Origin: Ptiloglossa arizonensis
Taxonomy: Eukaryota; Arthropoda; Insecta; Hymenoptera; Colletidae
Assembly: GCF_051014685.1 (NCBI RefSeq)
Contig: NC_135055.1
Span: forward strand, 6,188,001 to 6,252,000
Direction of reading: 5' to 3'
Length of the DNA: 64,000 nt
The notes under the pieces are model-generated. The model had not been told where the DNA came from. It did no database searches and saw nothing but the letters and a program-made list of their open reading frames with translations. Positions 1-12,100 of this stretch are shown here, piece after piece. Numbering within the stretch: the first letter of the stretch is position 1; every line of letters begins with the position of its first letter. Both the position numbers and the translations under genes were made by a program.

Positions 1-840
1 ACGAGATCTGACATCTATTAATTTATTGTCACGACTCGTATAGTCTCTTCGTTCCTAGAAGGCTCAATAAAATTAAGATTCTTCAGCAGAGATTAATGTG
101 TCTGCCTTCTGTTTAATTAGCGGTTCGCTCGATATTGAAAACAATGTGTGGTTGTGTTATCCTGGACGTCTTCTGAATGCATTCGATTGTTCGTTTAAAC
201 AGAAATTGATTCACTTTCAATGGACAAGAAATATTTGATGGATCATAAGTTTTGACAGTGAACATTTTAAAAGAACATTTAAAAAGAAGTCTAATTAGTC
301 ATCGAGGTATTTCTTTCTACCTTTACAGACACACGGGTGTTCCAATGAGCAGTGTATGTTTCGTTGTTAAATTTCCGGAGATTCTAAAATTCTCGAAGAG
401 CAACAAATTCGTAAATTCTTAATTCCGTCGATAAAATTGAATTGGCAAAACTTCGAGCACCTTTCGAAAAAATTGACGAATGTTTGGAGCAGTAGATTTC
501 TCAGCGTTTAATTTCCTTATGAATTTAAATGCCTCGAAGATTCAAAAATGTCAAAACTCAATTGCGTCGATAAAATTGACCCCTTAGAATCTCGAGTTCC
601 ACTTTCGAACGATTTGAAAGCGATTTGACATAGTTTTTACAGCGTAAGATCGACTTAATTGTTTGAGACGCAGTTGGTAAACGTGTGAAATGTTACGAGG
701 TAAAAATAAAACTAAAAATTAGATTAATTAGATATTTAATTACGAGATGGAACGAGTTAACAATCTCACCGTGCAGTCAGTTACTTGAATTTCTCGTGGT
801 GGTTTGATAAATATTCCACCGTGCATATCAGGATACGTAA
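1..840. other. AT-rich non-coding stretch
   Basis: No supported gene. Two diverged stretches (around 370-480 and 530-620) share a cgtcgataaaattga core followed by a TTTCGA-containing segment, which suggests an old duplication of about 150-170 bp. Nothing else stands out. Confidence 0.4.
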
Positions 841-849
841 AAAAAAGTG

Positions 850-1420
850 GGACGTTTCTTAACACACTACGCCCCGAAGAGTCTACGATTTCAAAGGATC
901 CCGGGTGTACGTGACGATAACAAGGATGCAGAATTGAATCTGCAAAGGGTTAAAATTCTCGTATGTAGAGATACGCGACGTAAGATTCCAGTCGTCCCTT
1001 TCCGCGGTCACAGATATAGGTCGTTTCCGGCGATTATGCATCGCAGTACAAAGAGGCATGCGCGCGCGCGCGCGCATGCGCGGAAAAGCAGCGGTCGCGG
1101 ATCTCGTGCCGCCGGTTTAGAAATTCCTCTTCCTGTTGGTAACCAGATAAGTCGGAAAGATATCCTTCGAGAATATAACGTAAATACGAGCGCGTCGAGA
1201 TAAGGACGTCATTGTGGCGGCTTTCATCGCGGCTGATGTTCCCTCCATTAAGAACGGATTCACCGAACTTCGTCGCCGTTCAATTTATTACTTTCCATCA
1301 ACTTTCGCGAAGCGACTCGCCGGATAGAAACGCGCGCCACGGATGAAGATTTCCGTCTGCGCGCGCGCACGCGCGAGCGAGCGGCCACTTCTTTATCGGC
1401 GATTTCTCGTAGCCACTGCG
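850..1420. other. CpG-rich block
   Basis: Composition shifts sharply to CpG-rich DNA with alternating C and G runs near 1056-1083 and 1358-1382. Open frames exist on both strands, but they are arginine-rich and resemble no family I know, as expected where CpG is dense and stop codons are rare. It could be a regulatory island or first-exon region; no splice or start signal decides this. Confidence 0.35.
1056..1079. repeat. Perfect 24-bp alternating purine-pyrimidine palindrome
   Basis: A core of seven CG dinucleotides is flanked on both sides by CATG and then G/C, giving a perfect inverted repeat of 24 bp. Alternating CG tracts of this kind are the classical Z-DNA-forming type. Confidence 0.75.
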
Positions 1421-3430
1421 TGTGGAATTCTCCTGTCAGTGGGAGGCAAATTATCGATTCTTTATCGTGGCTCGTAAGTTTGCATAAATTACGAGAAATT
1501 CAACTAAAGAGGTAAATTCAACCGCTGCGCGTTGATACTATTCGAAGATAAAGGAAATGTTTTCTTCGAGATACTGTAACTTTATCAATTTTCCAGATTC
1601 TTTTATTTATCCGAGCTCTCACGATAGCCACACTTGCGCGGAATGGGAATCTCTTTTATTGTACCGTTTAGCACGACCGAAACGGAAATTGTCGCATCGA
1701 ACGTGTACGTATGATTTTTTTTCAATAACACACCACGTTCAAGGATACATCGTTTGTAATTTTGTTTGTATATAAATTGTTGGTACTTGAGAAAATTTCT
1801 ACAGTTTGCCGGATGATACGTGAATACATGTACGAAGTTTGAAATTGATATCTCGGATAGTTTCTGTGTAAAAAAATCACGAGTGTTACTCGAGCACCAG
1901 GAATGCAAACTGAACAATTACCGAGGATGGAATTCGTTCAATTATCCGGGTGTTATTGCGCAACGAATCTCGCTTCTGTTTTCCGAGATAAACGTGACTC
2001 AATTTCTGCTGACATTAACTTATAATAGAGACGGAATATTCTCGTATAATCTCGAGATACGTTACAATATTGAATTTACGACTCGTCACCTGAACCACGC
2101 GCTCGAGAGTCGCGATGCAAGGTGACTCGCGCGACGCATGCGCGCGCCTAGGAATTCGAAATGGCGCGCGGGCACGTTTTCCGCGAAGTAAACGCGGAAC
2201 CGTGACCCGACACGCTCCCTTATACGCACGCAGACGGAAGTCGCGTAGGAAAAGTATCGCGGGCAATCAAAACGGCACGAAATTAGCGACGAATTACGCG
2301 CCTTAATTTAATTGTTGCGCCAGCTCCCGTTTTCCGCGGAATTAATTACAGGCGAGTCGTTCTCAGGACTACAAAACCTGAATGTAGAACAGGAAACACG
2401 GGGGAATTCTGCCCGATACTCGAACCGACCATGCTGCTTTTCTTCTTATTTTTTTTTTTCTTTTTTTTTTTTCCTTTTACCGTCGCAAAAATTTGCATAA
2501 TAATGACCCTCTCTGGTTCTCGAGCCCCCGGATGTATTTCAATTCGTACGACTTCGAGTCGGGATACGTATTTTATTGGCAATTTTTTCTGCTTTTCGAA
2601 TTAGGTTATCAGAGGATTCGATTGGTTGAAAATTAGGTCAGATCTTACGTGCTTTGAAAATAAATACGAATAATTGATTTATATTTATTACAACAATTCT
2701 CAAGCGATGACCATTGATATTCGAATGCAGAAATAGTGCGTACAATGTCAATAAGCAGACGTTTTATCATAAAATGAGATTTCAACTAGTATATACACCT
2801 AATGTAGTTAAATTACTTTTTAGGGTCAGTCGTCACTAGAATCATGTGTTACAATTTTTTGTACGTGTGTACAACATAGTTCAACTGCACAATTTATGGT
2901 CTTCTACAGCAGAAATGAGAAAAATGAAAATCTAAATACAAATTTTTACATCGCAATTCTTTTCACGATCGATGCGATCGAGAGGTCATCGAACTCCGAG
3001 TAGCACGTACGCAAATTACACCTTTCGTTTCTTCGATGAAAATCTCAAGATTTTTCTTTCCAGGAATGCAAGAAAAATTACTTTGTCCCTAAAACAACCA
3101 ACAGTGAACGTATTCATATTTATATCACGTACCTTCGATGTTAGATAGGTAAAGGGCAAATTAATTTACGAGTACCATTAATTGTCTATTTTGATAATCG
3201 TTTAACGATACCACAGGCAAAGCCGCGGTAAACAATCGAGTAATTTTAAAAAGAATTTTGAAACAAGTCAATTTGACCCCTTTGGTAGTTCCACTGTTAC
3301 GAAACAAATAAATTTCACAATACCCGCTCCAGTGCGCAACTAGACGCTCACAATCGCCATAAAAATTCAAAGGAGTACAAGTCTCCGATAACCATTGACA
3401 ATTTTTACCCGTGATGTCGCAGGGTTGAAT
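1421..3430. other. Non-coding, no gene seen
   Basis: Mixed AT-rich and moderate-GC DNA. A pyrimidine/poly-T tract occupies about 2430-2478. The open frames here are short, overlap on opposite strands and match nothing recognisable. Confidence 0.35.
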
Positions 3431-4204
3431 CATGGTTCGCCTCCACCAGCTGATATCGCGGCAGAGACTTCTAACCTTTGATAATCGAACTCGGGGGAAA
3501 GTCAGCGTCCCCGGCTCTCTTAACTATGCACGGAACGTTTGCCGGATCGTTGCTCCTCGAACGGTGAATAAGTACGTAAATAATACTCTTTATTCCACGG
3601 AGCGGAGCGTTTCCCTTTTACAGGCACAAGCCGCCCATAGTCACGGTGGATCGTGACTCCGTGTTATCGTACGACCTCAGGAACGTGTCCATCCGGTTTT
3701 TATTAACCGAGATACAGTGGACCTTACAGACTCGAAACAATGGTGCCTCAACACCGTGACCGTTTCGCGAAAAAAAAACAACACGTAGACGGCTCGAAAC
3801 CGCCTTTAAGTCCCGAGAACCCACGGTTTCATTGAGATTCACCATTAGGCGAACGTTCTCGGTTCCGTGGGCATTGTCCAACCGACGTCGTTCAATTGTC
3901 CGCGGTTTATTATGCCGGGTTCGCGGCTGTGCAAACATTACAACGCTAATTATACGTATATACACCAGGTTTGTTACTATCCGTGATGTTAACGTCGTGT
4001 TCGAGATCATTGTCGACGAACGATCGTGCGTTTGTTCTGTTGCGCCGATTACGTCGAATTCACAGCTATGCAAACATTGCTCGTTTAATTGTTCGATAAC
4101 ATTCGTGACCGGGTTGCGACAATGTCGACCGTCGACGTTGTCAACAAATGTTAACTGCGCGACGGAGTTCACGGTTGAACGGGTGTTGCTCCTCGAGCAC
4201 ATGT

Positions 4205-4228
4205 GGGAGGGGAGGGGGAGGGGGGGGT
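4205..4228 (+). other. G-tract run, potential G-quadruplex
   Basis: Four G runs of 3, 4, 5 and 8 bases are separated by single A residues, fitting a G-quadruplex pattern on the plus strand. Confidence 0.5.
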
Positions 4229-4546
4229 TGCATTACCAGTGGCTCGCGTAATACACGAAAACGGGGCAGTCGTCGATAAGCGAAGGACAAGTGTAGAGAC
4301 TCTTTCGTGCGACTCGACCTTGCGCAATGGAGACACGAAAACGACCAGGTGTACCCGAGGATCCTCGAGAGTTTTATTATTTAGTGACTCGATGCTTCCG
4401 CTCGTACACGTCGCGAAATGGAAACGGTACGAATAGAAAAGAATTTTCTAGACGATCAATCGTCACTTGGGACAGTTTCGCGAGAAAAGCAGCTCGAATT
4501 AGGTATCACATCGCCTCGGATAATGTTCGAAAGTCTGTACCAACGG

Positions 4547-4623
4547 TTATCAATAAGCGAGGTATAGGTAGAGAATGATTGCAAGTGTAGAAGTTATCAA
4601 TAAGCGAGGTACAGGTAGAGAAT
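4547..4623. repeat. Two-copy 47-bp direct repeat
   Basis: TTATCAATAAGCGAGGTA at 4547 recurs at 4594 with one change; both copies continue into CAGGTAGAGAAT or TAGGTAGAGAAT. Period 47 bp. Confidence 0.6.
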
Positions 4624-4894
4624 TTTTTCTCCGAGGACAACAAAGAAGCATAGTATGGGCCAACGTTCAATCAATTGGACTAACCGTTAGTTGCTTCCAC
4701 GTTTTATAAAATATAAATGAACGTAATTGTACTGTTCTTGCGGTAAATTGAATCCTTTGTACAGGAAACACTTTTGCTACGAGAAATTGGAACAACTGAA
4801 CGAATCTGTTCCATATCAAAAGTAAATATATTATTTCATGTATAAAGGAAAAATACTATTTTACATCGAAAGTAAAAATACTTTGAAATGTCAC

Positions 4895-5835
4895 CATTGT
4901 ATTTCAATATTCCGTGTACTCTAACATTTTACCAAGACAAGATATTTCGATCTCTAGAAAAATTAGATCAAGTTAACTAGCCTCGCGAACGCAAAGCGAT
5001 TAGAAACCGTATCGAAAACATAGGTTTTGTACGCTGTACACCAAAGCGGGCAACTCCTGAGAACTTTTTAATTATATTAGAATGGGAACAACAGGCCTCG
5101 TAACCTCTAGGGTCGACGCAGTAATTGTTTATACGGGTATACTTGAAAAGAACAAATCCTATCGATATCGAAAGCAATGTTGTCACATCGAAAGTAAAAA
5201 TATTACTTTCTGCCAAAAGTAAAAAGACTCTTGTATTCCAATATTCCGTGTACTCTAACATTTTACCAAGACAAGATATTTCGATCTCTAGAAAAATTAG
5301 ATCAAGTTAACTAGCCTCGCGAACGCAAAGCGATTAGAAACCGTATCGAAAACATAGGTTTCGTACGCTGTACACCAAAGCGGGCAACTCCTGAGAACTT
5401 TTTAATTATATTAGAATGGGAACAACAGGCCTCGTAACCTCTAGGGTCGACGCAGTAATTGTTTATACGGGTATACTTGAAAAGAACAAATCCTATCGAT
5501 ATCGAAAGCAATGTTGTCACATCGAAAGTAAAAATATTACTTTCTGCCAAAAGTAAAAAGACTCTTGTATTCCAATATTCCGTGTACTCTAACATTTTAC
5601 CAAGACAAGATATTTCGATCTCTAGAAAAATTAGATCAAGTTAACTAGCCTCGCGAACGCAAAGCGATTAGAAACCGTATCGAAAACATAGGTTTCGTAC
5701 GCTGTACACCAAAGCGGGCAACTCCTGAGAACTTTTTAATTATATTAGAATGGGAACAACAGGCCTCGTAACCTCTAGGGTCGACGCTGTAACTGTTTAC
5801 ACAGGTATACTTAGAAAGGACAAATTCTATCAGTA
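4895..5835. repeat. Tandem array of a 334-bp unit, about 2.8 copies
   Basis: Near-identical units repeat with a 334-bp period; the same GCCTCGCGAACG segment falls at 4980, 5314 and 5648. Copies 1 and 2 differ at only a few bases; the third diverges after about 5790. A weak partial copy precedes the array at about 4860-4895. The same minus-strand frame of about 94 codons is open in copies 1 and 2, which is a consequence of copy identity. The near-identity implies recent duplication or gene conversion. Confidence 0.85.
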
Positions 5836-6639
5836 TCCGAGGCAGTGCCGCGAGTAACGTTCGACGCGCGAGCACGAGAGTAGTCGAGCGATATTTACGA
5901 AACAGCGCGGACGAGTTTTGCGCGTTAACGTTCCCCAAGCGTCGTTGTTCAAGGTGAATCTTATTAATCACTGCATCGAGAATCACCGCGGCACAAAGGA
6001 GAGGCCGACTCGGCGTCGCGTCGCGTCGTGGCGTATCGGATTTCGTGCACAGAAATTCAAGATTTTCATTGCACGGCGCAGCAACGTAACAGGAGATTTC
6101 GCATCCTGCTTTCGTCGGCTCATCCACGTTCCGCGACACGATACTCCGGATCGGGATCGAGAGATATCAGAAATAAAAATAATACACGCGCGGCATTCTT
6201 TCGTGCGGCGAATTCACGAAGACGGTAAACCGCAAAAGGAGAGCGGTCGAGAATGATCGTTTTTGGAGATTTTTCGGAGGGGACAGAGTACGCAACATGC
6301 GTCCGTACACGCTCCAAAATCGGAAAACTGTATTCGATTTTGTAGCGGCGCTACCCACGCTTGCCACCAGAGGGAAACTCACCACCAACTGTTTCCCGCA
6401 AGTTCCCGTACCTGCTCCGATCGGTATATATACGATCTCTTACCGATCTTCCAATGTCCTGGCGTATAAGGCAGGGTCTGCTAGGATGCCTTACTGACGA
6501 GTCCACTAGCAGGCCCGGGATGAAACGCTCTCCCCACTCCTATTTCCGTTTTCCTTCTCATACATCTTCAAATTTAGAGCCGCCAAAATTTAATCTGCGA
6601 GTGGTGACCACTATTTTCATGGCACTAGTATTAGAGTAA

Positions 6640-7012
6640 CGTGACGTCAAATTGACTCCCTACCGATAACATTCACTTGACGTCAAATTGACTCTGTATC
6701 GTCAGTGGTGACATGACGTCAAATTGACTCCTTGTCAATAATGGTGACTTGACGTCAAATTGACCCCTATCAATAACGGTGACTTGACGTCAAATTGACT
6801 CCTTGTCAATAATGGTGACTTGACGTCAAATTGACTCCCCATCCATAACGGTGACTTGACGTCAAATTGACTCCTTGTCAATAATGGTGACTTGACGTCA
6901 AATTGACTCCCTATCAATAACGGTGACTTGACGTCAAATTGACTCCTTGTCAATAATGGTGACTTGACGTCAAATTGACTTCGTATCATCACTGGTGACT
7001 AGACGTCAGTAT
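6640..7012. repeat. 36-bp minisatellite carrying ten TGACGTCA palindromes
   Basis: Perfect TGACGTCA octamers start at 6642, 6678, 6714, 6750, 6785, 6821, 6857, 6893, 6929 and 6965, spaced 36 bp apart except for one interval of 35. The units alternate between a CTCCTTGTCAATAATGG type and a TATCAATAACGG type, so part of the array has a 72-bp higher-order period. A decayed copy (TAGACGTCAG) follows near 6999. TGACGTCA is the consensus cAMP response element bound by CREB/ATF bZIP proteins. Whether it is bound here is unknown. Confidence 0.85.
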
Positions 7013-7074
7013 GACGTATCCTTAGAATGGAGTTATATTCCACTTGTACCAAGACAATTATTTGTTATTCTCTA

Positions 7075-7490
7075 GATAATTTTATTGTGTTTATAATATT
7101 TCATAAGAAAAATGTATTTTTTGTGAATACAATTACAATAATAGATTTTCTTTCGATACGTTTAACAATAATGAAACAATACATTTCAATACAAGATTTG
7201 TTAAGACGTTAAGTCACGATTAATCGATACGAAATCGATTTGACCTCAAGTCACCAATTTGATTTCCAGTCACCTCTACTGATAATTTTATTACATTTAT
7301 AATATTTCATAAACAAAGTATATTTTTTGCGGATACAATTATAATAATGAATTCTATTTCGATACATTCAACAAGAATGAATTACAATACATTTTGATAC
7401 AAGATTTTTTAAGACGTCAAGTCATGATTAATCAATATGGAGTCAATTTGACTTCGAGTCACCTCTATTGATACTGAGTCAATTTGACAT
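7075..7490. repeat. Two-copy tandem repeat of about 206 bp
   Basis: GATAATTTTATT starts at 7075 and again at 7281. The two AT-rich units continue in parallel and both end with GACGT(T/C)AAGTCA and ATTTGAC-type motifs, so they appear related to the neighbouring TGACGTCA array. Divergence is about 20 percent by eye. Confidence 0.65.
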
Positions 7491-8269
7491 ATCTACATGA
7501 CCACTAGTGTTAGGAATTAATTCGACGTACGTTACCACTCTAAGGTTAATCGATAAGTGAACGATACTCCAAAAGAGCTATGTTTGGAATATTTTTTAAC
7601 ACACCCTAAAGAATTATAAAACAATTTTTTAATTCAAGGAACAACATTCCACTATTTTCCATTGCCTCGTGTTAAAAACGTTCTTCCAATTAGACATAAG
7701 GAATTTATTACACTCGACCGTGAGTCAGGCAAGATTGATATATCTGGTTTTACTTTCTATCGAACATGAATATGCAAGGTGAATTTTGATAAGGTCGTTG
7801 ATCGTTTTACAGAAGTTAAATCACGGATCCAGAGGCTTTAAACACTCTCCGTGTACAAACCAATTGAGATTCGTGTCGTTCTTTAACAACAAAATTCAAC
7901 TTTTTCCGTACTCTCAATTTACACGTGACGAAGCTACAATTTAAAAATCTAATCGTGAACGAAACAAATTATCCAAAGATACGAAATACTCGAGGTACAC
8001 CCGTGGTACGGATATATGTTGTGAAATAATATTTCTTCTCCAGCCAGTACCAAGAGCGATCGCTATCGAACATTGTCCCTTCTATGGAATCGTAACTGCG
8101 TCGAGTAGCTAACAACTTCCACGAAGGAAGGTCGAGTCGTTCGTTCGCTAATTGTTTCGCGCGTAACCATAGCGATGTACGCGCGATTATTCCTCTCAGA
8201 CTCTTGTTAACGTTCGATTAACAACCACCGTGAAAAAAACAGCCGGCCTAACAGAGCGATCCGAAAAAT
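7491..8269. other. Non-coding, no gene seen
   Basis: AT-rich sequence grading into CpG-containing DNA after about 8050. I see no repeat array, coding exon or RNA gene. Confidence 0.35.
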
Positions 8270-9845
8270 AAGAACACCGTGAACGATTCGCGACATGGAA
8301 GAAAATTTCATACGCGATCGATCGTGCGCGCTGGCGCGCTGAATCGGAAACCTCGTTACGAGGGGGCCTCTAATTGGAAGCGTAACAGGGATATCGAGCC
8401 GGAAACTGGAACGAAACTGGCTCTACGAATTGTAGCGCGAAAGAATAAACCGAAGCCATGGATTTTTCACGGCCTTGTACCCGCGTGAGGGAGCCGTAGT
8501 GCGTACGGGCGTCAGCGGGCCGCGTGTAAAACAGAGATTAAGCCGAGCCTGTTGCGTTCCAATTGAGCCCCGCCAATTGGTCACGCGCGAATTACGTTCT
8601 CGCGTCCTCCAACGCGTTTCTTCCGTTCGTGCGTGTATCCGATTTCGCGACAAACAGCTCGTACGTGCTTCAAATTGAAACTTTCGAATGAAAAACCGGC
8701 ACGGAACGATTCTCCGTGAAAAAATACGAAGAAAACGTGTAACAAGATTTTGTCGCACGAGTTATCGTTCTCGAGATATTCCATCTCGAAGACGACGAGT
8801 CGCGCAGCGCGCGGGACCGCGAGCCCCGTGTATCTTTCGAAGCGATTTCCTCGAGAACGAGGCCGCGTGCGTAAAAATTCGACTCTGCGTTTTCGATTCA
8901 ATTTTTCACGGAGAATCCACCGGTACCGTAATCCACCGGAGAACCGAACAGTTTCCACCGGGAGACTTTCTTTACGAACACGGCGTCGAGTACTCCGCTG
9001 GAAAAGAATGTAATCTTCGATCGAGAAATGAAGAACGCACGAAGAAAGAACTTATTCACTGTTGCGCGGCTAATGGAATTTGTAATTCGAACGTAAGAGG
9101 AGCATAAACGACCGAACGCGGTTTATCGACGCGGTGGGTGGACATGAAGAGAGAAAAAAAAAAGAAAGAAGAAAAAAAAAAAGTAGAAAGAAAGCAGATG
9201 TTATCCGGTTTGCGTGAAAACGGACAAGGTGTAGCCGCGATATTGCTCCCTCGTAACTCAACGAGTCGGGCATGTTTGACGGCGGCAGGAATTCGCCCGC
9301 CTGTATCGCGCGACCAGATCAACGTTAACGAACTCGTCAAATAATTAGAAGCAATTAACGCGCGTTTCGGTTTGTTTTGGCTGCCGGCCACAGAACGAGC
9401 GAACGAAACGGTATTCCGTTACAGTTAGAATTAGATTATATATCCTCTCCTCGATTTCGCAAGCGTACTTTCACGTGTCAGCTTTTTCTACTTTAAATCG
9501 CGGCTCGCGTGTTCCCCCGCGTTAAACGCCTCCCGGTGAAACGTTGCCAGCGCGTTACGTGCGCCCCGATAAAGTCTGCTCGAAAATCGCTCGCTTTGAT
9601 GAATAGAAGGAAAGTGACTAAGTTGCGCGCGAAATACCTAACGATGACATCGGGAACGATACTTGGAATTCGATTGGTGAGTCGTTACGCCCCTCCCACC
9701 CTTCCCCCACCCCCACCTCTACTTAGGCGTTTGATTCGTTCGAAAAGCGTTTATCGAGTAAATACGATGTATCGTGGGAAAAATCAGTCGCTGGTTAACA
9801 AGAATTTACTACCGCGAGTGAAACGCGCCCTCGTTCGTTGAAACA
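8270..9845. other. CpG-rich block with purine tract
   Basis: CpG-dense DNA with overlapping arginine-rich open frames on both strands (for example 8581-8958 minus and 8688-9107 plus). Neither shows a known domain, and opposite-strand overlap of this kind is typical of low stop-codon density. A purine-only tract of A and G runs occupies about 9143-9196. It could be a regulatory or conserved intronic block. Confidence 0.35.
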
Positions 9846-9983
9846 CAATAAAACGGGGCACCATAAAGTCTCGTAATAAGTCGTACGGAATCACGAGAAT
9901 AAAAAAGAAATATCAAACCCGTGACGTCGGTATAATGATACTGTACGCTGTATCCATTTATTGGATTTCTAGCGCGAGTCGAA

Positions 9984-10081
9984 GCTAAAATAAAATAAAA
10001 ATATTAGATAATAAAATAAAATAAAAATATTAGATAATAAAATAAAATAAAAATATTAGATAATAAAATAAAATAAAATAT
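9984..10081. repeat. 26-bp AT-rich tandem repeat, about 3.5 copies
   Basis: AAAATAAAATAAAAATATT followed by AGATAAT repeats with a 26-bp period; the last copy is cut short and runs into ATGTCGTG. Confidence 0.85.
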
Positions 10082-10357
10082 GTCGTGTTGAAATACTTAA
10101 CGTCAAGGCGTGTCCCCCTGGGAGATCCCAAAGATCCCTATATATTATATAAAAGAGTTTGTTGACCGTTACGATGCTACAAAACATCTTGTCGTTTAAA
10201 TCATTGGTTCTCGAGGCGGTATCTAGTATAACATATGCCCAATAACACACCTAATGACTCTCTGCAAGCAGAACAGACTTGAGTCGTCGAATCGTTTGTA
10301 ATTTCCTCGAATACGACGATGTCAAATGGGAAGTTTATGTACGGAACTGAGGTTTCA

Positions 10358-10759
10358 CCCTTTGCACTCTGAGTCGTCATAAATTTAACTCACGTCACAT
10401 TGCTCCGTGAAAAATTGCAAGACTTCGACAATGCCTCGCAAAATGTACAAGCGTAGAAAATACCGAACTAGGAAAGTTGTATTCGAAATTACACATAATG
10501 TTCGTTTCGAGAAATTTCATCGAGCGACTAATTCCTCGTTAATTTTCTTTTCACCTGCCAACTTCTCAACTTACAAAATAGATGAAAAAAGGGGAACTTG
10601 ATGAAACGTTGTATCGCAACGGTGCAGAGTCTGTGACAAATATATTCTTCATTTGTATCAAGCGGTAAAGTAGTTGTGTAATGTCGAGTCTAGCTAGACC
10701 ATCGGAGTTTTTATGAGAAATGTAACGTCGAGCGAGGCTCGACATAGGAGTGGTAAGGG
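10358..10759. mobile_element. Possible piggyBac-type MITE, about 402 bp
   Basis: The left end starts CCCTTTGCACTC just after TTCA (10354-10357); the right end, read inward on the minus strand, starts CCCTTACCACTCC just inside TTAA (10760-10763). piggyBac elements insert at TTAA and begin with CCC-type ends, so this could be a non-autonomous copy whose left target site has mutated from TTAA to TTCA. The terminal match is only about ten imperfect bases, and no transposase frame lies inside. Confidence 0.3.
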
Positions 10760-10763
10760 TTAA

Positions 10764-12100
10764 ATGACAAAGACAGATATGGTCAAGATTCTCTGAATTA
10801 GATGCGTGTACCCGAGAGTGTCGAGATACGAGTCCGATCATCGTCAGGATCGACAGCGCCGAAGGCGCACAGGCGACACAACGACGCTCGTTCGGATAAA
10901 AATAGCTTTAGTCCAGCGAGTCACTGATGATCACGGGCTTCGCCGCGCGTTCCAGCGACACGCCTCCGTATTGAGTGTTTATCGCGTTTATTATGCATCT
11001 CCTACGCGAGGAGAAATAACCAGCCGATAAAACATCGGACCTTTTGACCGATAACGTCACGGCCCCTCGCGCCGTGTTTCGTTTGTACCGTTAATTGCAT
11101 CGACTCGGTCGGTACAACCGTAGAAACCGATCGTATCTGAATGTACACAAAGGAGTGCTCGCGGACGCCCACTTTGAGACCGCGTGTGCCGCGATTAGCG
11201 TCGCGAATCCTCGACGGGACGACTTTTACACGCGTTGGGAATCGAATTTATTTATTTACGGACCGACGCTTTGATGTCCGACAAGCTGCACGTGCGAGAG
11301 CTCAAAAGAAACTTGAATTGAATTTCTTTTTCAACGCACAATACGACAAAATTGTACTCGCACAATTTTTGGAAATACGGTTTGTCGTTTCAACGTCGAA
11401 CATTGGGAACGTGATAATTCCACGATATTCTAGAGACGTATATTTAAGAATCAAGGGTCCTTGGAATGTCTGTATAAATTGTTGATTTTAAAAGAAATAT
11501 ATTTTGAGAATTTGTAGAATTAGATTAAAAATGACACGGACCCTTTTCCATTGTGTATCTGGGTATTTATTGCAGAACTGAAACGTTAATCGTGTTCTCG
11601 CAGCTCAGATTAAAATAAATTAATGCTCTTAGTAGTTTTTATACCGGTGCCGTTTTGTCTTCACGATACATGTATGTATATAAACGATTACAGCTTTTCA
11701 GGGTTAATGCGATATTTCGTAAAAGGATTCCAAGCAAAGTAGATACGTGATTGCACCATTCATCTTGATTTTATAAGGTATATTAAAAACTTTCGCGGAA
11801 GCGCAATGTACTGTTTCTCGAGAGTACATCAAACCGGGGATCCATACTTTAGACGCGGCGTGGAAGCAATAACGAGTACAGAATGCTAAATACGATGGGT
11901 CACTTGAACTCTGCATAATGTCAGAGAAGGCAGTTTAAAGCAGAGGGAATATTCTATATATTGTCTTCCAGGGAAGCAAGACTTGCATCGATCCCATAAT
12001 ACCATATTCCGTTTGTAATAAGAAATTCATATAATTCGTTCACGTAGTCGTGTATAAATTTCACGTTACGTATTGTATTTATATCCAGGATCCCAATACG
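10764..12100. other. Non-coding, no gene seen
   Basis: A 114-codon ATG-initiated frame (11141-11485, plus) has no recognisable domain and sits in CpG-rich DNA in its first half, so it is not called as a gene. No array or RNA gene was recognised. Confidence 0.3.

Noticed and set aside
3618..4202. 194-codon ATG-initiated frame on the minus strand
   Set aside because: No recognisable domain, a 139-codon frame overlaps on the other strand, and no splice or poly(A) context supports it. Its length is unusual, so a protein search would be worth one look, but I cannot support it as a gene.
5645..6139. 164-codon minus-strand frame overlapping the third 334-bp unit
   Set aside because: Half of it is the repeat unit itself, and the rest has no recognisable domain.
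6642..6972. Resemblance of the 36-bp array to a CRISPR array
   Set aside because: There are no unique spacers; the whole 36-bp unit repeats, and the DNA is clearly from an animal nucleus.
6735..6992. Minus-strand frame with a 12-residue periodic peptide (SQFDVKSPLL)
   Set aside because: The 36-bp unit is a multiple of three, so the frame remains open automatically. No start context or flanking exon.
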